Assembly (NCBI RefSeq): GCF_001613505.1
Contig: NZ_BDCM01000013.1
Location: forward strand, 248,001-312,000
Reading direction: 5' to 3'
DNA length: 64,000 nt
Source: Nocardia mikamii NBRC 108933
Lineage (GTDB): Bacteria > Actinomycetota > Actinomycetes > Mycobacteriales > Mycobacteriaceae
Shown: positions 17,573-26,237 of the stretch, piece by piece
How positions within the stretch are numbered: the stretch's first letter is position 1
Layout of the letters: the number at the start of each line of letters is the position of its first letter
Position numbers and translations under genes: made by a program
The notes under the pieces: generated by a model
Database searches by the model: none
Seen by the model: only the letters and a program-made list of their open reading frames with translations
Told to the model about the DNA's origin: nothing

Positions 17573-18298
17573 TCAGCTCGCGAGGGTCTCCGGGATCCGC
17601 TCGGCCTCGGGCCGGCTGCCGGAGGGCACGCCCTTCTTCAGGCTGGCGGCGTAGACGTCGACGTACTCCTGGCCCGACATCCGCATCAGCTCGTACATGA
17701 TCTCGTCGGTGACGGCCCGCTCGACGAAGCGGTTACCGCCCATGCCCTCGTAGCGGGAGAAGTCGATCGGCGCACCGAATTTCACGGTGACGCGGCGGCG
17801 ACGCCACCGGAAGGGGCCGGGAGGGCACACCTCGTCGGTCCCGATCAGTGCCACCGGGATCACCGGCACACCGGTCTCCAGGGCGAGGCGTGCCACACCG
17901 GTCTTGCCCTTGTACAGGCGGCCGTCGGGCGAGCGGGTGCCTTCCGGGTACAGACCCACCATGCGGCCCTCGCTCAGCAGTTTGCGAGCGGTGTTGAGCG
18001 CGTCCTCGGCGGCGCTGGCGCCGCTGCGGTCGATCGGATACTGACCGGTGCCGGAGAAGAAGAACTTCTGCAGCCGGCCCTTGAGGCCGGGCGTGGTGAA
18101 GTATTCGGCCTTGGCCAGATAGGTGATGCGACGCGGGCTCAGCAACGGGGTGAACAACCAGTCGGTGAACGACAGATGATTGCCGGCGAGGATGACTGCT
18201 CCGTCGGCGGGGATATTCTCCACGCCCTCGACCTTCGGCCGGTTGTAGATGTGCATGAAGGGCCCGACCAGCACGAATTTGAGCAGCCAGTAGAACAT
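17573..18298 (-). CDS. 1-acylglycerol-3-phosphate O-acyltransferase, PlsC family
   Basis: About 241 residues of the PlsC/LPLAT family, which acylates lysophosphatidic acid in phospholipid synthesis at the inner membrane. The catalytic NHLSFTDW (HX4D) motif is near residue 56, the PxD-type block IDRSGASAAE follows, and YPEGTRS carries the acceptor-binding EGTR. An N-terminal hydrophobic helix (FYWLLKFVLVGPFMHI) would anchor it. ATG 18298 is preferred because GAAAGGA precedes it. Gene order corresponds to Rv2182c. The long C-terminal tail after residue 190 is polar and variable. Confidence 0.88.
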   Translation of the reverse strand: MFYWLLKFVLVGPFMHIYNRPKVEGVENIPADGAVILAGNHLSFTDWLFTPLLSPRRITYLAKAEYFTTPGLKGRLQKFFFSGTGQYPIDRSGASAAEDALNTARKLLSEGRMVGLYPEGTRSPDGRLYKGKTGVARLALETGVPVIPVALIGTDEVCPPGPFRWRRRRVTVKFGAPIDFSRYEGMGGNRFVERAVTDEIMYELMRMSGQEYVDVYAASLKKGVPSGSRPEAERIPETLAS

Positions 18299-18640
18299 TG
18301 CGTCCTTTCCCCTGTGATTGTCGAACGGGACCGGCCTCGTCGCAGGCACCTCCGTCGGCACCGACTCTACCGTCGCCGACCTGCTGCGACCAACCCCACA
18401 CGAGGTATTTCACATGCCGGCAATCACATCGGTGAAATCGGGTACACATGAGATGCTTCCGCCGGGCGAAACCGACCGGCAGTTGAGCGAATCGGCGAGA
18501 TGCACGACGCTGCGGATCATTTGCTCCCCACCCGTACGCCTCGTCCGCCGAACGAGCACGACGAGAGTGGCCGATTCGGTTTCCACCGCGCGGCATCGGC
18601 ACCGAGGAGCCGGAGGCTTGCCCCGGACCGCCGTGGCGGA
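18299..18640. other. Intergenic region before the acyltransferase
   Basis: 342 bases with no convincing gene. Around 18407-18437 there is an ATTTCAC/GTGAAAT inverted pair with about 18 bases between arms, locally AT-richer than its surroundings, which could be a promoter or operator for the minus-strand acyltransferase gene. Nothing else stands out. Confidence 0.4.
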
Positions 18641-19699
18641 CTATTCCCGGCCCGCCGTGGAACGGGCTCGCCGCACGGCCGCCGAATCGGCGCGGCCGGT
18701 TGCTTGCGCACGCCCCTCGGCGGCCCCGGTCTCCAGGGCCGTGCGCGCGAGTTCGGCCGCGCCGATCATGCCCGCCGCCTCCCCCAGTTGCGTGGTGCGG
18801 ATGCGGGGCAGCGGACGATGGCGGCCGCCGGTGATCGCGGCGGCGTAATGCTCGCGCGCGTCGTCGAGGAACAACGGCGCCGAGGAGCTGACGCCGCCGG
18901 CGATGACGATCAGGTCCGGATCGAAGATATCGCTGACGAAGGCCAGTCCCAGCCCGAGCCAGCGGGCGAAATCGGCCATCACGTGCAGCGCCACCGGATC
19001 ACCGTCGTGGGCCGCGCCGGCGACCCGCCGCCCGGTCAGCGATCCCGGATCGCCGACCACCTCTCGCCGCAGGATCGTCGACGGCATCGGATCGGTGGCG
19101 AGCATTTCGATCGCGGTGTCGACCAGCGCCGTCCCGCTGCAGTAGCGCTCCCAGCAGCCGCGTTTGCCGCACGGGCAGATCCGGCCGTGCGGCACCACCT
19201 GCAGATGCCCCAATTCCGGTGCGACACCGTAACTTCCGCGATACAGCCGCCCCTCCACCAGCAGCGCCGCCCCGATCCCGGTGCCGATCGCGACCAGCAC
19301 GCCGTTGTGCGCGCCGGCGGCCGCGCCGAACCGGTATTCGGCCCACATCGCGGCATTGGCATCGTGTTCGAGAATCACCGGCAACCCCAGCCGCCGTCCG
19401 AGCCGTCCCGCGACCTCGGCGTCTTCCCACGGCAGATGCGGTGCGAAGCGCACCGAGGACCGGGATTCGTCGACGAAGCCCGCGACCGCCAGCCCGACCG
19501 CCCCGATGTCGTGGCGCGCGCACAGTTCCCGCACCGCGCGGTCGAGACCGTCCTCGAGCGCGTGCGCCGAATGCGGGGTGGGCGCTTGCACGGTGTCGAG
19601 AACTTCCCCGTCCCCGTCGACGACCGAGGCCCGGATATTCGTTCCGCCGACATCGATGCCGACGGTGAGCGGAGTCTCTCGTCCGACCCGAGTGGTCAT
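18641..19699 (-). CDS. ROK family sugar kinase (glucokinase-like)
   Basis: 352 residues. The ATP-binding motif is TVGIDVGGTNIRAS at the N-terminus, the sugar-site EHDANAAMWAEYRFG follows, and the ROK zinc motif CPCGKRGCWERYCSG is intact. The active-site Asp is in the EHDAN segment. Glucose is the likeliest substrate, though N-acetylmannosamine or other hexoses cannot be excluded; there is no N-terminal HTH domain, so it is an enzyme and not a ROK repressor. The ATG overlaps the stop of the CPxC protein gene in an ATGA. About 35 residues at the C-terminus are Ala/Arg/Gly-rich and look like an added tail. Confidence 0.88.
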   Translation of the reverse strand: MTTRVGRETPLTVGIDVGGTNIRASVVDGDGEVLDTVQAPTPHSAHALEDGLDRAVRELCARHDIGAVGLAVAGFVDESRSSVRFAPHLPWEDAEVAGRLGRRLGLPVILEHDANAAMWAEYRFGAAAGAHNGVLVAIGTGIGAALLVEGRLYRGSYGVAPELGHLQVVPHGRICPCGKRGCWERYCSGTALVDTAIEMLATDPMPSTILRREVVGDPGSLTGRRVAGAAHDGDPVALHVMADFARWLGLGLAFVSDIFDPDLIVIAGGVSSSAPLFLDDAREHYAAAITGGRHRPLPRIRTTQLGEAAGMIGAAELARTALETGAAEGRAQATGRADSAAVRRARSTAGRE

Positions 19700-20382
19700 T
19701 TCTTGATCCGCACCGGGATGGGAACGTATCCGGGTCGCTCGACCGAATCCCGCCCCCGCCCAGCGCGTTCGGCCGCGCGCCGGCCACCGCGGCGCGCCTT
19801 GCTCCCCCGATCGTCGGCCGGCGGCTTCGCCCCCGAGGCCGTCTCCTCGGCGCCGCCCCGTTCGGGTCCGCGCGCGCCCACATCCCCTCGGACGCCCTTC
19901 GCGCGGCGGTCGGCACCGGAACCACTGCCACGCACTTCCGTTTCGGGCCCTCTGCCGCGGGATTCGGCACCGCCCGACACATCCCCGGCGGCCCCGCCCG
20001 CGATCCACCCGTCGTGCTCCGTACGCTCCGAACTCGGATCGGCGCCGACTTCCGTTGCCGCGGAATCGGATTCGTCCGATGCGTCGCCGGCATCCGGAAG
20101 GTCGTCCGGGAGCAGCGGTTCGACCGGCACGCCGGCCAGCGCCTCGCGCAGCACCGTCACGATCGCGGTGCCGTGGTCGGCGACCGCGGCGACCACGTCG
20201 TGATGCTCACCGCGGACCAGTGCCGCGGTCGCGCAGACCGGACACCAACTGCAGCTGTCCCATGCGCGGCCGTCGGCGGCCGCGCGACGCAGGGCCGGTT
20301 CGACGCGTTCGAGCAGGGTTTCGGCGAGGGCGCGCAGTTCCTGGGCGAATTCGCCGAAACTGTCGTCGTGGGCGTGGGTCAT
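19696..20382 (-). CDS. Hypothetical protein with CxxCPxC motif, Rv2183c-like
   Basis: About 228 residues in two parts. The first 100 contain a helical segment and SCSWCPVCATAALVRGEHH, a compact Cys cluster that could bind zinc or another metal; this region recalls Rv2183c, which sits at the same place. Residues about 105-215 are low-complexity, rich in Gly, Asp, Glu, Arg and Ser and likely disordered, and the end is PGYVPIPVRIKK. ATG 20382 is chosen because it overlaps the ArsA stop in an ATGA; an ATG nine bases upstream is possible. It is coupled both to the upstream ATPase and to the downstream kinase. Function unknown. Confidence 0.7.
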   Translation of the reverse strand: MTHAHDDSFGEFAQELRALAETLLERVEPALRRAAADGRAWDSCSWCPVCATAALVRGEHHDVVAAVADHGTAIVTVLREALAGVPVEPLLPDDLPDAGDASDESDSAATEVGADPSSERTEHDGWIAGGAAGDVSGGAESRGRGPETEVRGSGSGADRRAKGVRGDVGARGPERGGAEETASGAKPPADDRGSKARRGGRRAAERAGRGRDSVERPGYVPIPVRIKK

Positions 20383-21680
20383 TGCGGCCATACCCCCGGG
20401 TCGGGCCGGAAACGCACGACGAGGTGCTCACCGTCGAGTTCGGCGCCGTCGACCGTGCACCGCCGCAATACCGGCGCCAGTCGTAGCCGCCGCCGGACCC
20501 CGTCCGCTCCCACGATCACATCGTCCTCCACTCGTCCCAGTCGCAGCGTGCCCGGGTCGACCACCGGCAGACGCATCCGCAGCGTGAATACCGATTCCAG
20601 CCCGGTGCCCGACTCCCATCGCACCTCCGGCTCCCCCGTCGCGCTACCGGGCTCGGGCGTCGTGTCGCTCAGCATAGGGTCTGGTGCGGCCGCCGGCGGG
20701 TTGCCACGAACGGGCAATGCCTGGGCCAGCGCCGACAACGCCCGCGGACCGACCGGTTCCGGCCCGCTGTGATGGGCGATCACCACGGGCACATCCGGCA
20801 TCCGGCGGCGCAGATCCGCGATCACGTCGAGTTGTTCCGCGCGACGCTGCAGATACCACTGCACCGCGGGGTGAGCGCCACCGTCGGCCGGCGGCACCGG
20901 CGGCAGCACTTTGTTCACCACCACCGCGTCCAGACGTATACCCAGAAGCGCCGCCGCCGAACGCACCCGCGCCGATTCGGCCAGCGCGACCCGTTCGGCG
21001 CCGGTGATCAGCCGGGCCCCGGTGCGTTGCGAATCGGCCAGCAGATCCCGAATCGCCGTGACCGCGGCCGCGATCCGCTCCACGGTCGCCGCCAGCACCG
21101 CGCGCCGCATATCCGTACCGGTCGCGCTCATCACCCGGGCATGGGTGGGCCAGATCCGTTCGAGGTAGCCGAGCAGGGTGTCGGGTGCGGTGACGATGCG
21201 CAACATGTCCGCCGAGGGCGGGCAGTCCACGATGATCAGATCCCAGTCGTCCTCGCCCGCGAACTGAGCGATCTCGGTCAACGCCAGCAGTTCCTGCACG
21301 CCCGGCAGTCCGGTGAGCTCGGCCGGATCGAGCGCGGCGAGGTCGATGCCGTGATCGTGGCCCGCGCCGGACAGCATCCGCGCCACGTCGCGGAACCGAT
21401 CCTCCAGCAGCGCAAGCGAATCGATCTCGATGACGTCGAATCCGGGGGCGACGGTCACCACCCCGGCGACCGTGCCGGGATCGTGGGCGAAGCGGAAACC
21501 CAGTGCGTCACCGAGCGAATGGGCCTGGTCCACCGAGGCGACCAGCACGCGCCGGCCGGCCTGCACCGCGGCGATGGCCGCCGCGCAGGCCAGCGTGGTC
21601 TTACCGACTCCGCCCTTGCCGATGAACAGTTCGAGACGGGTCGTGACGGCACCACGACCGCGCTGCGGCGGCCGCGTCAG
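20379..21680 (-). CDS. ArsA-like ATPase with apparent CTG start
   Basis: About 433 residues. The deviant Walker A motif IGKGGVGKTTLA starts near residue 19, and IIVDCPPSADMLRIV is the switch II/Walker B region of the ArsA/Get3 group. The arsenite-binding Cys residues of true ArsA are not seen, so an arsenic role is unlikely. The C-terminal 100 residues form a separate beta-rich domain (ESVFTLRMRLPVVDP). No ATG, GTG or TTG lies in frame upstream of the P-loop. The only good candidate is CTG 21680, which overlaps the previous stop as CTGA, like the ATGA junctions that follow. Position matches Rv2184c. Confidence 0.85.
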   Translation of the reverse strand: MTRPPQRGRGAVTTRLELFIGKGGVGKTTLACAAAIAAVQAGRRVLVASVDQAHSLGDALGFRFAHDPGTVAGVVTVAPGFDVIEIDSLALLEDRFRDVARMLSGAGHDHGIDLAALDPAELTGLPGVQELLALTEIAQFAGEDDWDLIIVDCPPSADMLRIVTAPDTLLGYLERIWPTHARVMSATGTDMRRAVLAATVERIAAAVTAIRDLLADSQRTGARLITGAERVALAESARVRSAAALLGIRLDAVVVNKVLPPVPPADGGAHPAVQWYLQRRAEQLDVIADLRRRMPDVPVVIAHHSGPEPVGPRALSALAQALPVRGNPPAAAPDPMLSDTTPEPGSATGEPEVRWESGTGLESVFTLRMRLPVVDPGTLRLGRVEDDVIVGADGVRRRLRLAPVLRRCTVDGAELDGEHLVVRFRPDPGVWPQ

Positions 21681-22114
21681 CCTTCGACCCGTTTCTTGAG
21701 TTCCTTGAGGGCCGTATCGGTGATCACCTTCTCGGCCTTGCGTTTGAACATCCCGATCATCGGGATGGTGAGATCCACGGTCAGCTCGTACACCACCTGG
21801 GTGGTGCCGTCGGGCTGGTCGATGAGCTCGTAGGTGCCGTCCTGCGCCTTCTGCAGTTCGCCGCTGACCAGTTTCCAGCTCACCGCCCGGCCGTCGGCCC
21901 GCCAAGTGTAGGACAGCACGTAGGTGTCCTTGACGACGCCGGCGTCCAGCACGAATTTCGCCGTGCGGGCCCGCCCGTCGGGGAAGGTCTCCAGTACGTC
22001 CACCGATCGTGCCGCCGACACCCATTCCGGATACGACTGCAGATCGGCGATGACGGCCATCACCCGATCCGAGGGGGCATCGATGGTGATCGACCTCTGG
22101 GTCCGGTCGGCCAT
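21677..22114 (-). CDS. SRPBCC/START-like protein, Rv2185c (TB16.3) type
   Basis: 145 residues of the polyketide cyclase/dehydrase (SRPBCC) fold, a helix-grip domain with a hydrophobic ligand cavity. Features are the N-terminal strand and helix SITIDAPSDRVMAVIADLQSYPEW and the C-terminal helix with FKRKAEKVITDTAL. Such proteins bind lipids or carry out cyclisation; the ligand here is unknown. It lies between another SRPBCC gene and the ArsA-like ATPase and is coupled to the latter by the CTGA overlap. Same order as Rv2186c-Rv2184c. Confidence 0.85.
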   Translation of the reverse strand: MADRTQRSITIDAPSDRVMAVIADLQSYPEWVSAARSVDVLETFPDGRARTAKFVLDAGVVKDTYVLSYTWRADGRAVSWKLVSGELQKAQDGTYELIDQPDGTTQVVYELTVDLTIPMIGMFKRKAEKVITDTALKELKKRVEG

Positions 22115-22137
22115 GACTGACAGCGTTTCCTTTCGAC

Positions 22138-22521
22138 CTAGCGTGACGGCGCCACACCGGCCGGACGGCCGGCCTCCAGCCGCGATTTCACCTCGAACGA
22201 CATCTTCTTGCCGGCCACCCGGCGGGAACGGTTGGCGGCCATCAGGGTTCGGGGCGAGAGCGCGGCCGCGCCCGGCGGTTCGGCGTGCATGAAGTAGTGC
22301 AGGATCACCCCGTCCAGCGACGGCTCCAGCCAGACCTCCATGGTGCCGGTCAGCGGGCCGCTGACCGACCAGCGAATTCCCTTGTCACCCCGGTCTTCTC
22401 GCACCTCGAGGGTGAGGTCGGGCCACCAGCGGTGCCACCGCGACCGGTCGGCCAGAACCTCGGCGACCGCGGCGCCGGACGCGGCGACGAAGGTCTGGTC
22501 GGCCACCTGGATGCTGCTCAC
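22138..22521 (-). CDS. SRPBCC family protein, Rv2186c-like
   Basis: About 127 residues. SIQVADQTFVAASGAAVAEVLADRSRWHRWWPDLTLEV is the N-terminal strand-helix of the SRPBCC fold (here shown in part: DRSRWHRWWPDL near residue 30). The middle has alternating strands, and a basic C-terminus (VAGKKMSFEVKSRLEAG) closes it. GTG 22521 is the likely start by fold; upstream sequence is Arg-rich and unlikely to be coding. It is 23 bases from the next SRPBCC gene, so both probably belong to one transcript. Ligand unknown. Confidence 0.75.
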   Translation of the reverse strand: MSSIQVADQTFVAASGAAVAEVLADRSRWHRWWPDLTLEVREDRGDKGIRWSVSGPLTGTMEVWLEPSLDGVILHYFMHAEPPGAAALSPRTLMAANRSRRVAGKKMSFEVKSRLEAGRPAGVAPSR

Positions 22522-22644
22522 GGCTGGGGCTCGCTGCTGCGCTCGCTCATGAAACCCGAGCCTACTGGGTCGGAGCCCGGAGGCGGTAACGCAGTGCCGG
22601 GCACGCGCGACGCGCCGCCGCACCCGGCCGGGGCGCCGGCTCGC

Positions 22645-23817
22645 TCACCGGCCGACGCCGTCGGATCCCACCGCGCCGGAATGCGCGCCGGGATCGAGCA
22701 GCGTCCGCAGCCGGCCGCCCAGGACATCCCAGCGCCACTGGTCGGCGACCCATTCGCGTCCGGCGGCGCCCATCCGCGCCGCGGCATCGCGGTCGGAGAG
22801 GATGCCGACGACGGCGTCGGCCACGGCTCGCTCGTCGCGCCCGTCGACCACCGTGCCGGTGCGGCCCTCGAGCACGGTTTCCGGTGCGCCACCGGAATTT
22901 CCGGCCACCACGGGCACACCCGTCGCCGACGCCTCCAGATAGACGATGCCGAGACCTTCCACGTCCAGCCCGGCGCCCCGGGTGCGCGAGGGCATCGCGA
23001 AGACGTCGGCGAGGGTGTGGTGGGCGGCCAGTTCGGCGGCGGGGACGCGACCGGTGAACACCACGTCCGCGTCCAGGTCCAGCGAGCGCACCAGCGCGCG
23101 CAACTTGTCCTCGTACGGGCCGCCACCGGCGATGACCAGCACCGCGCCGTCGATACGGCGGCGGATCTCGCGCATCGCCAGGATCAGCATGTCCTGGCCC
23201 TTGCGCGGGACCAGCCGCGACAGGCACAACACCGTCGGCCGCTCACCCAGGCCGTACCGGGCGCGCAGTTCCGCCCGCGCGGCGGGATCGGGGTGGAAGA
23301 CGGTGCTGTCCACACCCGGCGGCAGATATTCCAGGGCCGCCTGGGCGCCGAATGCCGCGGCGAAACGCCGGCGGGTGTATTTGCTGACGTAGGTGACGAC
23401 ATCGGTGTGGTCGCCGATCACGCGCAGCACCTGCCGGGCGCCCGGCAGCATGGACCAGCCGACCTCGTGACCGTGGGTGCTGGCCACGACCCGGTCCGCA
23501 CCGAGACGGCGCAGCGCCGGCGACATCAGTGCCAGCGGCGCGGCGGCACCGAACCAGACGGTGTCGCATCGGTGCTCGCGCAGCAATGTCGCGGCGCGGC
23601 GCAGCACCAGCGGCGTCGGCAGCATCAACGTGGTCGGGTGGCGCACCACCTCGAACGGCTGCTGGGCATCGAACCGCTGATGGGAGTCCCCGCGCCAGCG
23701 CGGTGCGTAGACGACCAGATCCTCCGGCGGCATCCGCAGCGCGAGCGAATGAACATACGACTGGATGCCACCCGGCCGGGGCGGAAAGTCGTTGGTGATC
23801 AACAGCGTGCGGCCCAT
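22645..23817 (-). CDS. pimB: GDP-mannose-dependent alpha-(1-6)-phosphatidylinositol monomannoside mannosyltransferase
   Basis: 390 residues of glycosyltransferase family 4 (GT-B fold). The N-terminal TNDFPPRPGGIQSYVHSLAL is the acceptor-side Gly-rich loop; the C-terminal half has LVPRKGQDMLI and the E-x7-E motif region (PSRTRGAGLDVEGLGIVYLE). The family enzyme PimB' adds the second mannose to PIM1 at the cytoplasmic face of the membrane, a step toward PIMs, lipomannan and lipoarabinomannan. Synteny with Rv2188c supports the assignment over other GT4 enzymes. TAGACT ends seven bases before the ATG, so the transcript is probably leaderless. Confidence 0.9.
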   Translation of the reverse strand: MGRTLLITNDFPPRPGGIQSYVHSLALRMPPEDLVVYAPRWRGDSHQRFDAQQPFEVVRHPTTLMLPTPLVLRRAATLLREHRCDTVWFGAAAPLALMSPALRRLGADRVVASTHGHEVGWSMLPGARQVLRVIGDHTDVVTYVSKYTRRRFAAAFGAQAALEYLPPGVDSTVFHPDPAARAELRARYGLGERPTVLCLSRLVPRKGQDMLILAMREIRRRIDGAVLVIAGGGPYEDKLRALVRSLDLDADVVFTGRVPAAELAAHHTLADVFAMPSRTRGAGLDVEGLGIVYLEASATGVPVVAGNSGGAPETVLEGRTGTVVDGRDERAVADAVVGILSDRDAAARMGAAGREWVADQWRWDVLGGRLRTLLDPGAHSGAVGSDGVGR

Positions 23818-23824
23818 GGGGGCG

Positions 23825-23830
23825 AGTCTA
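23825..23830 (-). promoter_or_regulatory. -10 box of leaderless pimB promoter
   Basis: TAGACT on the minus strand, seven bases before ATG 23817. Confidence 0.5.
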
Positions 23831-23910
23831 TGGGTGTCCCCGCCGCGGCCGGTTCTACGGGTGCGGCCCGCGCGGGCGCTCGCGATGTGGCCGCCGCGGC
23901 CGAGCAGTCC

Positions 23911-24912
23911 TCAGGTCGCGACGCGGGCCTTGATCCAGTCACGCCAGGCGGAGACGAAGTCGGTGCGGCCGAGACCCACGGTGTCGCGCAGGCTGCGGTC
24001 CAGCGCGGCCTGGTCCTGCGGGCCGGTGGCCAGCCGACGGTAGAGAGCGACGAGTGCGGGCTCACCGAATCGGTCGGCGACGAAGGCGTTGGCCGACCAC
24101 GCCTGTTCGTAGGCGAGGGCGGCGTCGGTGCCCAGGCTCGGCGCGAAGGCGGGGTCGCCGGGCAGGTCCGCGGGCAGGTCGCCGGAACGGGCGCGGGTGG
24201 TGACGGTCGGTGCCACCTGGGCGAAGCGCCGCTGGTCCCCGCGGTGGCCGCAGTATTCGGCGAATCCTTCGAGCACCCACTGCGGGGAGCCGTCGACGGT
24301 CCGGGCGCGGGCGGCGATGTGGGTGAGTTCGTGGCGCAGGGTTTCGCGCAGGCCGTCCGGGCCGAGCCGGCGCCCGGCATCGGATGCGAAGACGATTCGC
24401 TGACCAGCGGGCTGGGTGCCCGGCACGAACGGATCCGACACCGAGGCCGCGGCGACCTCGCCGGACACCGGACCGATGGCGTGGGTCAGCGCCGCGAATT
24501 CGGAGCTGCTCGAGGCGACGGCCACCACGGCTTCGTGGGCCCACTCGGTACCCCACACCTCGGAGACTGCCGTGACCGCCGGGCCGACCTCGCGGGCGAG
24601 CTGGTCGACGTCACCGCGCTGGTACGGATGTCCCAGCACCACCGACAGCTTGCCGTCGTCGCCCGAAACCTGTTGCGCGACAACGGGTCCGTACGAGCTC
24701 ATGACGCGGCGCAACTCGGGCAGCTGGGGATCGGCGTGTGCCGGCGCGGCATCGGACTCCGCGGCGGCGGGCACGGTGCGCAGGCCCGTCTTGGGCAGCA
24801 ACAACAAGGCGCCGCCGGCCGCGGTCAGCGCCACCACCACGGCGAGGGTGGCGACGAACTCGAAGCGCCCACGATGGGCCAGCCATGTCCGGATCCGCAA
24901 CAATCCGCTCAT
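23911..24912 (-). CDS. Membrane-anchored gluzincin-type metallopeptidase (peptidase MA-like)
   Basis: 333 residues. One transmembrane helix (about 20-40) places the rest outside the cytoplasm. RHELTHIAA contains the zinc motif HExxH (His194, Glu195, His198), and VLEGFAEY supplies a downstream Glu at 215, the third ligand in the gluzincin pattern with a 16-residue gap. The region between residues 60 and 185 is an N-terminal alpha/beta domain. Position corresponds to Rv2189c, next to pimB and an NlpC/P60 gene, which suggests cell-envelope protein processing. Activity and substrate are unproven; the motif is complete, so it is probably catalytic. Confidence 0.75.
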   Translation of the reverse strand: MSGLLRIRTWLAHRGRFEFVATLAVVVALTAAGGALLLLPKTGLRTVPAAAESDAAPAHADPQLPELRRVMSSYGPVVAQQVSGDDGKLSVVLGHPYQRGDVDQLAREVGPAVTAVSEVWGTEWAHEAVVAVASSSSEFAALTHAIGPVSGEVAAASVSDPFVPGTQPAGQRIVFASDAGRRLGPDGLRETLRHELTHIAARARTVDGSPQWVLEGFAEYCGHRGDQRRFAQVAPTVTTRARSGDLPADLPGDPAFAPSLGTDAALAYEQAWSANAFVADRFGEPALVALYRRLATGPQDQAALDRSLRDTVGLGRTDFVSAWRDWIKARVAT

Positions 24913-24965
24913 ACGACACGATCCTCACGTCGGTGTGATGACTCGCCGCCAGATTCTCGCAGTGT

Positions 24966-26063
24966 TTACGGCATTCCGATCCAGTATCGGCGCGCGGAAT
25001 GGAAAGGCGTATTACCCATCGGCGCCACCGCGACCGGCACACCGAAGGTGGAGGCGTGCAGGATCATGCCATTCCCGGCATAGATGCCGACATGGGAGGC
25101 GTCCGAATAGAAGAACACCACGTCGCCGGGCTGCAACGAGTCGCGGGACACCGGCGTGCCGACCGTGGCCTGCGCCTGGCTGGTGCGCGGCAGATCGATG
25201 CCCACGTGATGGAAGGCCCACTGCACCAGGCCGGAGCAGTCGAACTGGTCGGGGCCGGTCGCGCCCCAGACATACGGGTCGCCGACGCGGGTCAATCCCG
25301 CGGCGAGCGCACTGGTTCCGCTACCGGGTACCAGACCGCGCAGCAGGGTGTCGCGGTCGAAACCGGGCGGGAACAGCGATCCGGCGAGGCTGGATTTCTC
25401 CCCGGCCGAAAGCGCACCCCAGGCCTGAATGACCTGGGCCATCGCGCCCTGCAGATCAGCGCGCTTGTGTTCGAGGTCCGCGCGCACCTGATCGGCCTTC
25501 TGCGCGGCGGCCTGCGCGGCGTCGGAGGCGGATTTGGCGGCGGTTTCGGCGGCAGTGGCCGAATCGGTGGCTTTGGAGAACTGCGCCAGTTGATCGGCCG
25601 TCTGCGTGGACAGCACGTCCAGCGTCGACATCTGGTCGAGCAACTGCTGCGGGGAATCGGAGACCAGCACCGAGAACAGCCGGTTGGTCCGGGCGCCCTG
25701 ATAGGCGGCGATCGCGGTCCGGTCCACGGCCGGTTGATATTTGCGCACCTCGGCCTTGGCGGCGTCGAGGGCCTGGGTCGCGGTCGTGAGTTTGGCGTCG
25801 GCGTCGCGGGCCACGCCCTGTTTGGCTTCGAGATCGCCCTGCGCGGCCAGCGCCTGCTGATTGAGCTGCTCGGACTGATGCGACAACTCGATGAGCCGCT
25901 GCACCGCGTCACCGGCGGTGGCCGGTTGTTCCGCGGGAGCCGGATCGGCCGTCGCCAGGCCACCGGATGACGCTCCGAACATGAGCGCACCCACCGCCAG
26001 TGAGCCTCCGACCAGGCGTCTGGTTCTGTTGTTGCGTTGCGCGTTGCCCTTGTGCGCTGTCAC
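24966..26063 (-). CDS. Secreted NlpC/P60 peptidoglycan endopeptidase, Rv2190c (RipC) type
   Basis: About 365 residues. A signal peptide ending near ATADPAPAEQ is followed by a long Ala/Gln-rich coiled coil (about 45-215) and a C-terminal NlpC/P60 domain with Cys276 in FDCSGLVQW, His324 in ASHVGIYAG and His336 in MILHAS. Such enzymes cut D-Glu-mDAP bonds in peptidoglycan stem peptides; the coiled coil normally controls activity and binds a partner such as FtsEX in RipC. GTG 26063 gives a normal signal peptide; longer starts would translate the regulatory motif at 26108-26126. Confidence 0.88.
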   Translation of the reverse strand: MTAHKGNAQRNNRTRRLVGGSLAVGALMFGASSGGLATADPAPAEQPATAGDAVQRLIELSHQSEQLNQQALAAQGDLEAKQGVARDADAKLTTATQALDAAKAEVRKYQPAVDRTAIAAYQGARTNRLFSVLVSDSPQQLLDQMSTLDVLSTQTADQLAQFSKATDSATAAETAAKSASDAAQAAAQKADQVRADLEHKRADLQGAMAQVIQAWGALSAGEKSSLAGSLFPPGFDRDTLLRGLVPGSGTSALAAGLTRVGDPYVWGATGPDQFDCSGLVQWAFHHVGIDLPRTSQAQATVGTPVSRDSLQPGDVVFFYSDASHVGIYAGNGMILHASTFGVPVAVAPMGNTPFHSARRYWIGMP

Positions 26064-26107
26064 GGCCTGCCGTGCCCCGTTCTCTCGTCCCGAGCTGGAA
26101 ACCACGA

Positions 26108-26126
26108 AGGTCTCGATAAGGTTACG
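26108..26126 (-). promoter_or_regulatory. Shared motif upstream of first NlpC/P60 gene
   Basis: On the minus strand the sequence is CGTAACCTTATCGAGACCT, 44 bases before the start codon. It is identical at 18 of 19 positions to the copy at 26888-26906 before the second NlpC/P60 gene. It can be read as hexamers GTAACC and GAGACC spaced 11 bp, the direct-repeat layout of an OmpR-type regulator such as MtrA (inference). Confidence 0.5.
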
Positions 26127-26237
26127 GAACGGCGACCGTCCATGTCCAGCAGGGCACGAAACGATCACGCCGTATACCCCGAATGCCCGGATCGGCGGTC
26201 CGAACTGTACGGAATGCGCCGATCCGGGCGGGGTGAA

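Noticed and set aside
22285..25083. A plus-strand open frame of over 900 codons
   Set aside because: It lies opposite pimB, the peptidase and the SRPBCC gene, which have clear motifs; its translation is low-complexity with no domain.
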